64,000 nt of DNA from Rhodobacteraceae bacterium QY30 (lineage in GTDB: Bacteria > Pseudomonadota > Alphaproteobacteria > Rhodobacterales > Rhodobacteraceae), in the NCBI GenBank assembly GCA_002356635.1, contig CP023455.1, positions 60,474 to 124,473 on the forward strand, in the 5' to 3' direction. Numbering within the stretch: the first letter of the stretch is position 1; every line of letters starts with the position of its first letter. The translations under genes and the position numbers were made by a program. Below are positions 52,709 through 59,783 of this stretch, in pieces. The notes beneath the pieces were generated by a model. The model made no database searches, was not told the origin of the DNA, and worked only from the letters and a program-made list of their open reading frames with translations.

Positions 52709-54229
52709 ATGTCCGAAGGCGTTTCATTCTGGCTTGGCGGCTTGGCGGCCACTGATTATCCGTCCCTGGATCAGGACATGGACCTGGATGTCGCCATCCT
52801 GGGCGGCGGCATGGTCGGCCTGCATTGCGCCTGGGCCCTGCAGGGCAGCGGCCTGCGCGTCGCGGTGTTCGAGGCACGGCGGATCGCCGGGCAGGCGACG
52901 GGCAAGTCCACCGCCAAGATCACCGCGCAGCACGGCCTGCGCTACCGCGACCTGATCCGCGACCGGGGCGCCGAGGTCGCCCGGACCTATGCGATGGTCA
53001 ACCAGAAGGCGGTCGAGGACATCTCGGCCCTTTGCGCGGGGATCAGCGGCGCGGCGCTGGAGCGGCGCGATGCCTATGTCTACGCCCAGGACGACGACCA
53101 GGCCGACCGCCTGCGGGACGAGGCCGAGGCTGCCGCCGGGTTGGGCCTGCCTGCGCGTTTCGTGCCTTCGGCCACGCTGCCGGTGCCGGTGACCGGGCTT
53201 TTGCAGTTCGCGGACCAGGCCCAGTTCAATCCCGTCGGCTACCTGCGCGGGCTGGCCGGGCGGCTTTCGGACGTTGCGATCCTTGAAAACAGCCGCGTGA
53301 CCGAGGTGCAGGGCCACGGCCCCTGCACCCTTGCGGTGAATGGCCGAAAGGTGACGGCGCGCAAGGTGGTGGTTGCCACGCAGACGCCGGTGGTGGGGGC
53401 GGGCTCTTTCTACGCCAAGGTCTTTCCCCGCGCGCATCCGGTGGCGGCCGCACCCCTGCCGGACGGCGTCGCGCTGGACGGGATGTTCATCAGCGCGGGC
53501 CGCCCCGGACATTCCTTCCGCACCGCAACCCGCGACGGCCAGACCTGGCTGGTGGCCGTGGGCCAGGAATTCCCGCTGGGCCAGCCCGAGGACCAGGCGG
53601 CCGCGGTCGATGACCTGCGGCATTTCCTGCGCGCCCATTTCCGGGTGGATGCGCCAACCCATTTGTGGACGAACGAGGATTTCCGCAGCATGGACGGCAC
53701 CGCCTTCATCGGGCCGGTGGACAGGGACAACCCGGACCTGCTGGTCGCAACCGGTTTTTCGGCCTGGGGCATCACCCAGGGCGCTGTTGCGGGCGACGTG
53801 CTGGCCGCGGCGATCCTGGGACAACCGCACCCCGCCGCCGATCTTTACGACGCGGGCCGGATCCGCCCCGTCGCTTCGGCGGCCCGGTTCGTGTCGGGGA
53901 ACCTGAAGGCGGGTGCGCACCTGGTCGGCGACAGGATGCTGGGCCGCAAGACGCACGAGGCCACCGACATTCCCCCGGGCGGTGGCGGTGTCATCCTGCA
54001 TCAGGGCCAGGATCTGGCGGTGCGGCGGGGCGCGGATGGCCAGTTGACGGCGCTGTCAGCGGTTTGCACCCACATGGGCTGCATCGTCGACTGGAACGAG
54101 GTGGACCGCACCTGGGATTGCCCCTGCCACGGATCGCGCTTCGACGAAACGGGCGCCGTGCTTTCTGGCCCCGCGACCGCGCCGCTTGAACCGCGCGGCG
54201 TGATCCCGGCGGGGAAAGAAGCGGAATGA
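52709..54229 (+). CDS. FAD-dependent oxidoreductase with C-terminal Rieske domain
   Basis: A 506-residue fusion. Residues 1-380 form a DAO-type flavin oxidoreductase (GGGMVG at 32-37; late FSAWGITQGAVAG). Residues about 415-506 are a Rieske [2Fe-2S] domain with Cys453-x-His455 and Cys471-x2-His474 (CTHMGC; CPCHGS), including the extra cysteines (458, 473) that form a disulfide in high-potential Rieske proteins. The family is annotated as FAD-Rieske oxidoreductase and its substrate is unknown. The stop overlaps the next ATG (ATGA), making a three-gene operon with an SDR-DoxX protein and DUF2269. Confidence 0.87.
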   Translation: MSEGVSFWLGGLAATDYPSLDQDMDLDVAILGGGMVGLHCAWALQGSGLRVAVFEARRIAGQATGKSTAKITAQHGLRYRDLIRDRGAEVARTYAMVNQKAVEDISALCAGISGAALERRDAYVYAQDDDQADRLRDEAEAAAGLGLPARFVPSATLPVPVTGLLQFADQAQFNPVGYLRGLAGRLSDVAILENSRVTEVQGHGPCTLAVNGRKVTARKVVVATQTPVVGAGSFYAKVFPRAHPVAAAPLPDGVALDGMFISAGRPGHSFRTATRDGQTWLVAVGQEFPLGQPEDQAAAVDDLRHFLRAHFRVDAPTHLWTNEDFRSMDGTAFIGPVDRDNPDLLVATGFSAWGITQGAVAGDVLAAAILGQPHPAADLYDAGRIRPVASAARFVSGNLKAGAHLVGDRMLGRKTHEATDIPPGGGGVILHQGQDLAVRRGADGQLTALSAVCTHMGCIVDWNEVDRTWDCPCHGSRFDETGAVLSGPATAPLEPRGVIPAGKEAE

Positions 54230-55515
54230 GGGTTCTGGTCACAGGGGCCACCGGCATGATCGGGACCGAGGTCTGCGCGCGATTGGCCGCCGATGGGCAT
54301 GAGCTGATCGCCGTCACGCGGGGGGCATATCCGCCCGACTCGCTCCATATCAACCGGTGGGTGCGGATGGATTTCGCCACCGCGACGGACCCGGCGCTGT
54401 GGTCCCGGCATCTGGAGGGGGTGGACGCGGTGGTCAACTGCGTCGGCGTCCTTCAGGACAGCCCGCGCGAAGATGCCGCGGCCGCCCATTCCCGGGGGGC
54501 CGCCGCCCTGTTTCGCGCCTGCGCCGAAGCCGGGGTGCGCCGTGTCATGCATTTTTCGGCGATCGGGGTGGATCGTCACCAGCTGAGCCGATTCTCCGAA
54601 ACCAAGCTGGAAGGAGATCGGATTCTTCAGGGCCTGAACCTGGACTGGGTGATCCTGCGTCCCGCGGTCGTGCTGGGCCGTCCGGTCTTTGGGGCCAGCG
54701 CGCTGTTTCGCGGTCTGGCGGCCTTGCCGGTCCTGCCGCTGATGCCGGACACCGGTCAGTTGCAGGTTGTGGCCCTGGAGGATGTGGCCGAGACGGTTGC
54801 GATCCTGATCCAGCCTCAGGCGCCCGCGCGGATGGTCCTGGAGCTTGCGGGCCCCGAGCGGCTGTCGATGGGCCAGATCGTCGCGCGGCTGCGGGCCTGG
54901 CATGGCTGGCGCCCGGCACCCGCCGTCCGGCTGCCCGGCTGGCTGGCGGCCATCGGTTACCGTCTGGGTGACATGGTGGGGGCACTGGGCTGGCGGCCGC
55001 CGATCCGCAGCACCGCCCGGGCCGAGATCACGGCGGGCGCCATCGGTGATCCGGCGCCCTGGACCGAAGCGACGGGAATCCGGCCCCAAAGCCTGACCGA
55101 GGCGCTTCTGCGCCGGCCCGTCACGGTGCAGGATCGCTGGTTCGCACGTCTCTACTTCCTCAAGCCGCTGATTCTGGGCGTGCTGGTCCTGTTCTGGATG
55201 ATCACCGGGATCATTTCGCTGACCACCGGCTTCGGCAACGGAGTCGAACTGATGCTCAGGGCCGGGACGGGGGCGCTGGCAGGGCCGGGAGTCATCGCCG
55301 GGGCGCTGGCCGACATCATCGTCGGCGTGGCGATTGCCTGGCGGCCCACGGCGCGCCGGGGGCTGTGGATGGCGATCGGGCTGTCGGGCTTCTACATCGT
55401 CACCGGCAGCTTCCTGCTGCCCGAGCTTTGGAATGAACCCCTGGGACCGCTGCTGAAGATCTGGCCGATCGTGCTGTCGCATTTCGTCGCGCTGGCGATC
55501 CTGGACGAACGGTGA
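54226..55515 (+). CDS. NAD(P)-binding SDR fused to DoxX-like membrane domain
   Basis: A 429-residue fusion. Residues 1-290 are an atypical SDR/NmrA-like domain with GATGMIG at 7-13 and an H-F-S-A-I-G-V segment; the catalytic YxxxK is not clear. Residues about 300-429 hold four hydrophobic helices of DoxX-like type. The soluble part would lie in the cytoplasm, anchored to the membrane. It starts with an ATGA overlap after the FAD-Rieske gene and is itself overlapped by DUF2269, so the three are probably one membrane redox module. Confidence 0.83.
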   Translation: MRVLVTGATGMIGTEVCARLAADGHELIAVTRGAYPPDSLHINRWVRMDFATATDPALWSRHLEGVDAVVNCVGVLQDSPREDAAAAHSRGAAALFRACAEAGVRRVMHFSAIGVDRHQLSRFSETKLEGDRILQGLNLDWVILRPAVVLGRPVFGASALFRGLAALPVLPLMPDTGQLQVVALEDVAETVAILIQPQAPARMVLELAGPERLSMGQIVARLRAWHGWRPAPAVRLPGWLAAIGYRLGDMVGALGWRPPIRSTARAEITAGAIGDPAPWTEATGIRPQSLTEALLRRPVTVQDRWFARLYFLKPLILGVLVLFWMITGIISLTTGFGNGVELMLRAGTGALAGPGVIAGALADIIVGVAIAWRPTARRGLWMAIGLSGFYIVTGSFLLPELWNEPLGPLLKIWPIVLSHFVALAILDER

Positions 55516-55988
55516 TGGCCTATCTGGTGCTGAAATACCTGCACATCCTGGGTGCATCGGTGCTGCTGGGAACGGGTGCGGGCATCGCCTTCTTCATGCT
55601 TCTGGCCCATCGCGGCGGCAATCCGGCAGTGGTGGCGGGCGTGGCGCGGATCGTGGTCGTCGCGGATTACGTGTTCACCGCCTCCGCGGTCGTGGCGCAA
55701 CCCGTGACCGGAATCGCGCTGGCGCGGAATGTGGGCTACCCGCTGACGGAGCCCTGGATCGTGCTGTCGCTGCTGCTTTACGGCGTCACGGGGGCCTTCT
55801 GGCTTCCGGTCGTCTGGATGCAGACCCGGATGCGGAACCTGGCCCGCATGGCGGTTGCCCAAGGCCAGCCGCTGCCGCCGGCCTATCACCGGCTGTTCCG
55901 CCTTTGGTTCCTGTTCGGATTTCCGGCGTTCGGCGCGGTTCTGGCGATCTTCTGGCTGATGATCGCCCGTCCGACCGGGCTTTGGTAA
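55515..55988 (+). CDS. DUF2269 family membrane protein
   Basis: A 157-residue protein with four hydrophobic helices, opening with YLVLKYLHILGASVLLG as in DUF2269. The conserved His in the first helix is compatible with haem or metal binding, but no function is known. ATG 55515 overlaps the preceding stop by one base (TGATG); GTG 55512 would add one residue. It is the third gene of the FAD-Rieske operon. It ends next to the convergent DUF6766 gene with no spacer. Confidence 0.8.
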   Translation: MAYLVLKYLHILGASVLLGTGAGIAFFMLLAHRGGNPAVVAGVARIVVVADYVFTASAVVAQPVTGIALARNVGYPLTEPWIVLSLLLYGVTGAFWLPVVWMQTRMRNLARMAVAQGQPLPPAYHRLFRLWFLFGFPAFGAVLAIFWLMIARPTGLW

Positions 55989-56627
55989 TCAGGCCCCGGT
56001 TTCGGAGTTCTCCGCCATCACGGGTTTGGATTCCGGAGAGCCGCGCTGGCGCAGGAAGATCGACAGCACCACCAGAAGGCCCGTGGACAGGAATTCGGAT
56101 TGCCAGTTCTGGAAGGATTCGAACCAAAGCTCGGCCGAGCCGAGATAGTCCCAGAGGGATTGGCCCGGCTCTGCGTGCAACCGCGCCTGCTGGTTCATCG
56201 CGGCCAGGCTGGAAAACCAGTGCAGGGCGAAAGACGCCGCGAACAGCACCGCCAGTGTCAGGCCCAGCGAATGTTCGTAAAGCCAGGCCAAAACCGGCTG
56301 CCGGTCCCGCCAGGGCAGTTTGTCGCGGCCCCGGGCCGGATCATCCGGGTCGCGCGACTCGGCCGAGCCACGCTGGAACAGCGAAGCCGTCAGGACGACA
56401 TAAACCGCCATTTGCAGGAATTCGCTTTCCCAGTTTTCAAACAAGGCCGAAAGGAAATCTCCGCTGCGAAGATATTCCAGCATCGTCAGTCCCGACTGGC
56501 CGTGCTGGCCCAGAAGCTGGTTGTGGGATTCGCGCCCCGCGGCGGCCATTCCCGCGACCGACAGCAGGAACATCGCTGTCAGGGCCATCGTCAGACCGTT
56601 GTCGCGCAAGACGTTTCTTCGGGCCAC
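55989..56627 (-). CDS. DUF6766 family membrane protein
   Basis: A 212-residue membrane protein with an internal repeat: YLRSGDFLSALFENWESEFLQ and the later YLGSAELWFESFQNWQSEFLS are each followed by a hydrophobic helix and an R/Q-rich end. I recognise this as DUF6766, with no known role. GTG 56627 (VARRNVLRDNGL) is chosen because GGAGGG lies five bases upstream and the family begins this way; the frame extends further upstream but without support. It is convergent with the DUF2269 gene; stops are adjacent. Confidence 0.75.
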   Translation of the reverse strand: MARRNVLRDNGLTMALTAMFLLSVAGMAAAGRESHNQLLGQHGQSGLTMLEYLRSGDFLSALFENWESEFLQMAVYVVLTASLFQRGSAESRDPDDPARGRDKLPWRDRQPVLAWLYEHSLGLTLAVLFAASFALHWFSSLAAMNQQARLHAEPGQSLWDYLGSAELWFESFQNWQSEFLSTGLLVVLSIFLRQRGSPESKPVMAENSETGA

Positions 56628-56732
56628 CGCAACCCTCCATGGCTGTTCGTCTTCTGGCGCAACGGGACCATCGGCCGGAATGTTCCAGCCTGGATTGCCG
56701 GCATCCGGGGCCGGGGGATGACATTCGGCGCG

Positions 56733-56753
56733 CATTGGCATATATTGCCAATG
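56733..56753. promoter_or_regulatory. Palindromic operator before parDE
   Basis: CATTGGCA-TATAT-TGCCAATG: perfect eight-base arms with a five-base AT centre, ending 18 bases before the parD start. Such palindromes are typical ParD autoregulation sites. Confidence 0.7.
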
Positions 56754-56771
56754 GAGATGAGGAGCGCAGCC

Positions 56772-57032
56772 ATGGCCACCCGCAACGTCGTCCTGACCGA
56801 ACCGCAATCGCAACTGATCGACGATCTTGTCGCTTCGGGCCGCTATCAGAATGCCTCGGAGGCGCTTCGCGCCGGGCTTCGGCTGCTTGAGCGTGAAGAA
56901 GCCGAACTGCGTGAATTGCGCACAAGGCTTGCCCGCGGCGTGATCGAGGCGCGCAATGGCGACCTTGCCCGCGGTTCGGGCGAAGAGGCGGTGCGCCGCG
57001 CCTTCGCCGCAGCCCGGCGCGACGCCTCCTGA
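56772..57032 (+). CDS. parD: Type II antitoxin ParD
   Basis: An 86-residue antitoxin. The N-terminal ribbon-helix-helix segment (RNVVLTEPQSQLIDDLVASGRYQNASEALRAGLRLL) binds DNA; the acidic/arginine-rich C-terminal half (EEAELRELRTRL onward) wraps the toxin. GAGGAG lies seven bases before ATG 56772; an upstream Met at 56757 is less likely. The stop overlaps the parE start (TGATG). A palindrome immediately upstream suggests repression by the ParDE complex. Confidence 0.9.
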   Translation: MATRNVVLTEPQSQLIDDLVASGRYQNASEALRAGLRLLEREEAELRELRTRLARGVIEARNGDLARGSGEEAVRRAFAAARRDAS

Positions 57033-57373
57033 TGCCCCGGCCGTGGGCCTTGACCCTTCAGGCCGAAGCCGCGCTGCGCGACATTGCCATCTGGACCGTC
57101 CAGACCTTTGGCCCGCGGCAGGCCGAGGCCTATGCCCATGACCTGATCGAGAAATGCCAGACCCTGGCCGAAGGAACCGCGCCATCGCGCGATTGCCGGG
57201 CGCTGGTGGACCCGGCGCTGCCGGAAAACCTGAGGTTCGCGCGGTCTGGCCAGCACTACGTGGTATTCATTGACGAGCCGGAGCGGATAATCGTCGTCGA
57301 TATCCTGCACGTCCGGTCGGACCTGCCCGCACGTCTGGCGGCCTTGGGTTCATCGGGTTCGGGCGAGAAGTAG
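57032..57373 (+). CDS. parE: Type II toxin ParE (RelE/ParE superfamily)
   Basis: A 113-residue toxin. L-x-A-E-A-A-L-R-D-I-A-I-W-T near the N-terminus and a strand YVVFIDEPERIIVVDILHVRSDLP near the C-terminus fit the RelE/ParE fold; ParE proteins target gyrase. Translation is coupled to parD by a one-base overlap, which keeps antitoxin in excess. The pair sits at the right end of the accessory block and could stabilise it. Confidence 0.88.
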   Translation: MPRPWALTLQAEAALRDIAIWTVQTFGPRQAEAYAHDLIEKCQTLAEGTAPSRDCRALVDPALPENLRFARSGQHYVVFIDEPERIIVVDILHVRSDLPARLAALGSSGSGEK

Positions 57374-57455
57374 CTATTACATAATACTGATTATCGGACT
57401 CCGCGTGCCCGATATGGCGCCGGAGTCGAAAAAACCTCTTGGTACACGGCCAGAT

Positions 57456-57470
57456 CATACGATACCGTAC
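57456..57470. promoter_or_regulatory. Regulon-type motif CATACGATACCGTAC
   Basis: CATACGATACCGTAC (57456-57470) lies 27-41 bases before the crotonase-like gene at 57497. It shares TACGATAC with the site at 61466-61476, which marks resumption of the island regulon after the accessory block. Confidence 0.55.
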
Positions 57471-57496
57471 TTTAAAGTTGCCAGGGAGTTTTCGAC

Positions 57497-58867
57497 ATGA
57501 CCGCCGCCCCCACCCTCAGGGAATTCCGCATCGAGATGATCGATGACGATATCGCGCATCTGATCTTCGACATGCCGGGACGGACGATGAACGTCTTTTC
57601 CAACGCCGCGATCCACGAATCCGAAGCCTTCGCCGACTGGTTGCCGCACAGCGGCCTGAAAGGGGTTCTGATCTCGTCCGGGAAGCCGACGGCCTTCTGC
57701 GCCGGGGCCGACCTGGGCGAACTGGCCGAGGCCTATGCGATGATCATCGCCGCGCCCGAGGATCAGCGCTGGCAGCTGGGCCGCGATCATTTCGCCCCGA
57801 TCGGCCGGTCGTTCCGCAAGCTGGAAACGGCTGGCGTTCCGATCGCGGTGGCGATCAACGGCCTGGCGCTTGGCGGTGGCTGCGAATTTGCCATGGCGGG
57901 CCATTACCGCGTGATGGCAGACACCCCGTCCACGGCGCTTGGGCTGCCGGAATCGCTGGTGGGTCTGTTCCCGGGCGGTGGCGGTACGCAGCGGATGCCG
58001 CGCCTTGTCGGGCTTGAGGCGTCGCTGCCGATCCTTCTGGATGGCGCGCGGCTTGATCCGCAGCAGGCGGTGGCGGCCGGGGCGGCGGATCGTGTGGTGC
58101 CCGCGGGGCAGGAAATCGCCGCCGCGCTGGAATGGTTGCGCGGCAACCCCGATCCCCGCCAGCCCTGGGACAAGCCGGAATGGAAACTCCTCGCGGCCTC
58201 GGATGTGAAGGCCAGCCTCGACCCGGTTCGCGCGGCCCGGATGGATCAGACCAAGGGCCATTATCCGGCGATTACCGCCATCCTGGACTGCCTGGAGCAG
58301 GGACTGCCGCTTCGGATGGACGAGGCGGTGGCGGCGGAGATCCGGCTTTTTGCGGACCTGATCAAGCGGCCCGAGCCGCGTGACATGATCCGCAGCCTGT
58401 TCCTGGGCAAGCAGCTTTACGGCAAGGCCCGCAAGGCCGGCGCCCTGCCCGCCGATCTGGAGGCGCTGGTGGCTGATGTCGCCGGGGCGCTGTCGGCTGC
58501 AGCGGCGGCCGAAGGACGCGACGCCGCCGAAGCGGCGCGCATCGCGGCGGGGTTCGAAAAGCCCCTGCCCGAGGTTGCTGGCGCCGCTGCCCCGTCGGCC
58601 GACGCCCTGCCCGACGTTGCGCCGATTTCGGCGACCGGTTTGTGGATCGAGGCGCCGCAGACCGACTGGCAGCGCCGCGGCGCGCACCTTCTGGCGGCGG
58701 CGGTCTTGGCCGCTGCGCCCTATCGCGCGCGCCTGTCGGCCGATGAACAGAAACTGGCCGATTTCGCCGTCCTGACCGATCTGGGCTTCCCCGCCTATCT
58801 GGGCGGGCCCTTCGCCCTTCTGGACAGTGTCGGGACGGACGGCATCCGCCGGATGCTTGCGGCCTGA
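57497..58867 (+). CDS. FadJ/FadB-like enoyl-CoA hydratase lacking the NAD-binding domain
   Basis: A 456-residue protein. Residues 1-260 are a crotonase domain with both hydratase glutamates (Glu130 in GGGCE, Glu152 in LPESLVGLFPG). The FadB-type linker DMIRSLFLGKQ follows near 300. The Rossmann 3-hydroxyacyl-CoA dehydrogenase domain that should come next is absent; an alanine-rich stretch leads instead to a tail (about 420-456, LTDLGFPAYLGGPFALLDSVG) resembling the end of the FadB C-terminal domain. The frame is intact, so this looks like an evolved hydratase-only form. Hydration of a cyclic enoyl-CoA (BadK-like step) is possible. GGGAG precedes ATG 57497. Confidence 0.83.
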   Translation: MTAAPTLREFRIEMIDDDIAHLIFDMPGRTMNVFSNAAIHESEAFADWLPHSGLKGVLISSGKPTAFCAGADLGELAEAYAMIIAAPEDQRWQLGRDHFAPIGRSFRKLETAGVPIAVAINGLALGGGCEFAMAGHYRVMADTPSTALGLPESLVGLFPGGGGTQRMPRLVGLEASLPILLDGARLDPQQAVAAGAADRVVPAGQEIAAALEWLRGNPDPRQPWDKPEWKLLAASDVKASLDPVRAARMDQTKGHYPAITAILDCLEQGLPLRMDEAVAAEIRLFADLIKRPEPRDMIRSLFLGKQLYGKARKAGALPADLEALVADVAGALSAAAAAEGRDAAEAARIAAGFEKPLPEVAGAAAPSADALPDVAPISATGLWIEAPQTDWQRRGAHLLAAAVLAAAPYRARLSADEQKLADFAVLTDLGFPAYLGGPFALLDSVGTDGIRRMLAA

Positions 58868-58882
58868 GACGCCATGAGAAAT

Positions 58883-58907
58883 CCCTGCCCGGGCAATCCG
58901 GGCAGGG
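58883..58907. terminator. Hairpin between convergent genes
   Basis: Perfect ten-base stem CCCTGCCCGG / CCGGGCAGGG with a five-base loop, between the FadJ-like stop (58867) and the SDR stop (58952). It lacks a T-run, but the strength and placement suggest a bidirectional terminator. Confidence 0.5.
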
Positions 58908-58951
58908 CCAGGGGGCTGACTGCCCCAGAAATGGACCGCAGCGCCTGGCGC

Positions 58952-59761
58952 CTAGTTCGGGTGCAGCACCGCGCCACCATCGGCGCAGATCACCTGCCCG
59001 GTGACATAGCGCGATTGATCGGTCACCAGAAATTCCAGAACTCCCGTCAGGTCATCCACGGTGCCCAACCGGCGCAACGGCAGGCTTTCGGCCTGCGAAT
59101 TGGTGCCAATGCCGCGCTGTGCCGCCTGGGTCGCCACGCGGGCGGTCATGATGATGCCCGGCGCAATGGCGTTGACGCGGATGCCCTTCGGCCCCAACTG
59201 AGACGCAAGGTTGCGTGTCAGCGACGCCACCGCCGCCTTGGCCGCGCCATAGACAGCCAGCACACCACCCGGCAGCATCGAAACCCCCGTCTGCGAGGTG
59301 ATGTTGACGATCGCGCCCGTGCCCTGCGCCGTCATGACTGGTGCGGCGGCCTGACAGCACAGAAGGCAGGACCGCAGGTTCACATCCATCAGCAGGTCGT
59401 AATCCGCCTGGGTCGTCTCGGTCGCAAGGGGGCCGCTTTCGCGGGCAATCGCGCCGCCGGCGTTGTTCACCAGGATGTCCACGCGGCCAAAGGCCTTCAT
59501 CGTTTCCTCGAAGAGCCGCGTCACGTTGTCGGGCTTCGTCAGATCGCCTTCCACCCCGATCGAGCGGCGGCCCATGGCGACGATCTCGGCCGGAACGCTT
59601 TCGGCGCCCAGCGTTTCGCCCCAGTCCTTCGCGCCGTCCAGCTTCACATCGGCGATCACCACATCCGCGCCCAGTTCCGCCAGCTTCAGCGCATAGGCGC
59701 GACCCAGGCCCCGTGCCGCGCCCGTGACGATGGCAACTTTTCCGTCAAGTCTTCCGGTCAT
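58952..59761 (-). CDS. SDR family oxidoreductase (paralogue of the 28.5-kb SDR)
   Basis: A 269-residue SDR with GAARGLG loop (about 13-19), NNAGG, TSQTG serine region and YGAAKAA catalytic Tyr/Lys. It has the same length as the SDR at 28452-29261 and shares most conserved blocks, including LMDVNLRS, LCCQAAAPVM and SRYVTGQVI, so one arose by duplication. It follows the AliA-like ligase in a two-gene operon (23-base gap). Probable substrate is a hydroxyacyl-CoA or cyclic alcohol intermediate. Confidence 0.83.
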   Translation of the reverse strand: MTGRLDGKVAIVTGAARGLGRAYALKLAELGADVVIADVKLDGAKDWGETLGAESVPAEIVAMGRRSIGVEGDLTKPDNVTRLFEETMKAFGRVDILVNNAGGAIARESGPLATETTQADYDLLMDVNLRSCLLCCQAAAPVMTAQGTGAIVNITSQTGVSMLPGGVLAVYGAAKAAVASLTRNLASQLGPKGIRVNAIAPGIIMTARVATQAAQRGIGTNSQAESLPLRRLGTVDDLTGVLEFLVTDQSRYVTGQVICADGGAVLHPN

Positions 59762-59783
59762 TTCATCAGCCTTTCCTCAGGGG

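Noticed and set aside
46648..57373. Defence or phage island
   Set aside because: No nuclease, methylase, integrase, capsid or known defence component was seen; only ParDE hints at mobile origin.
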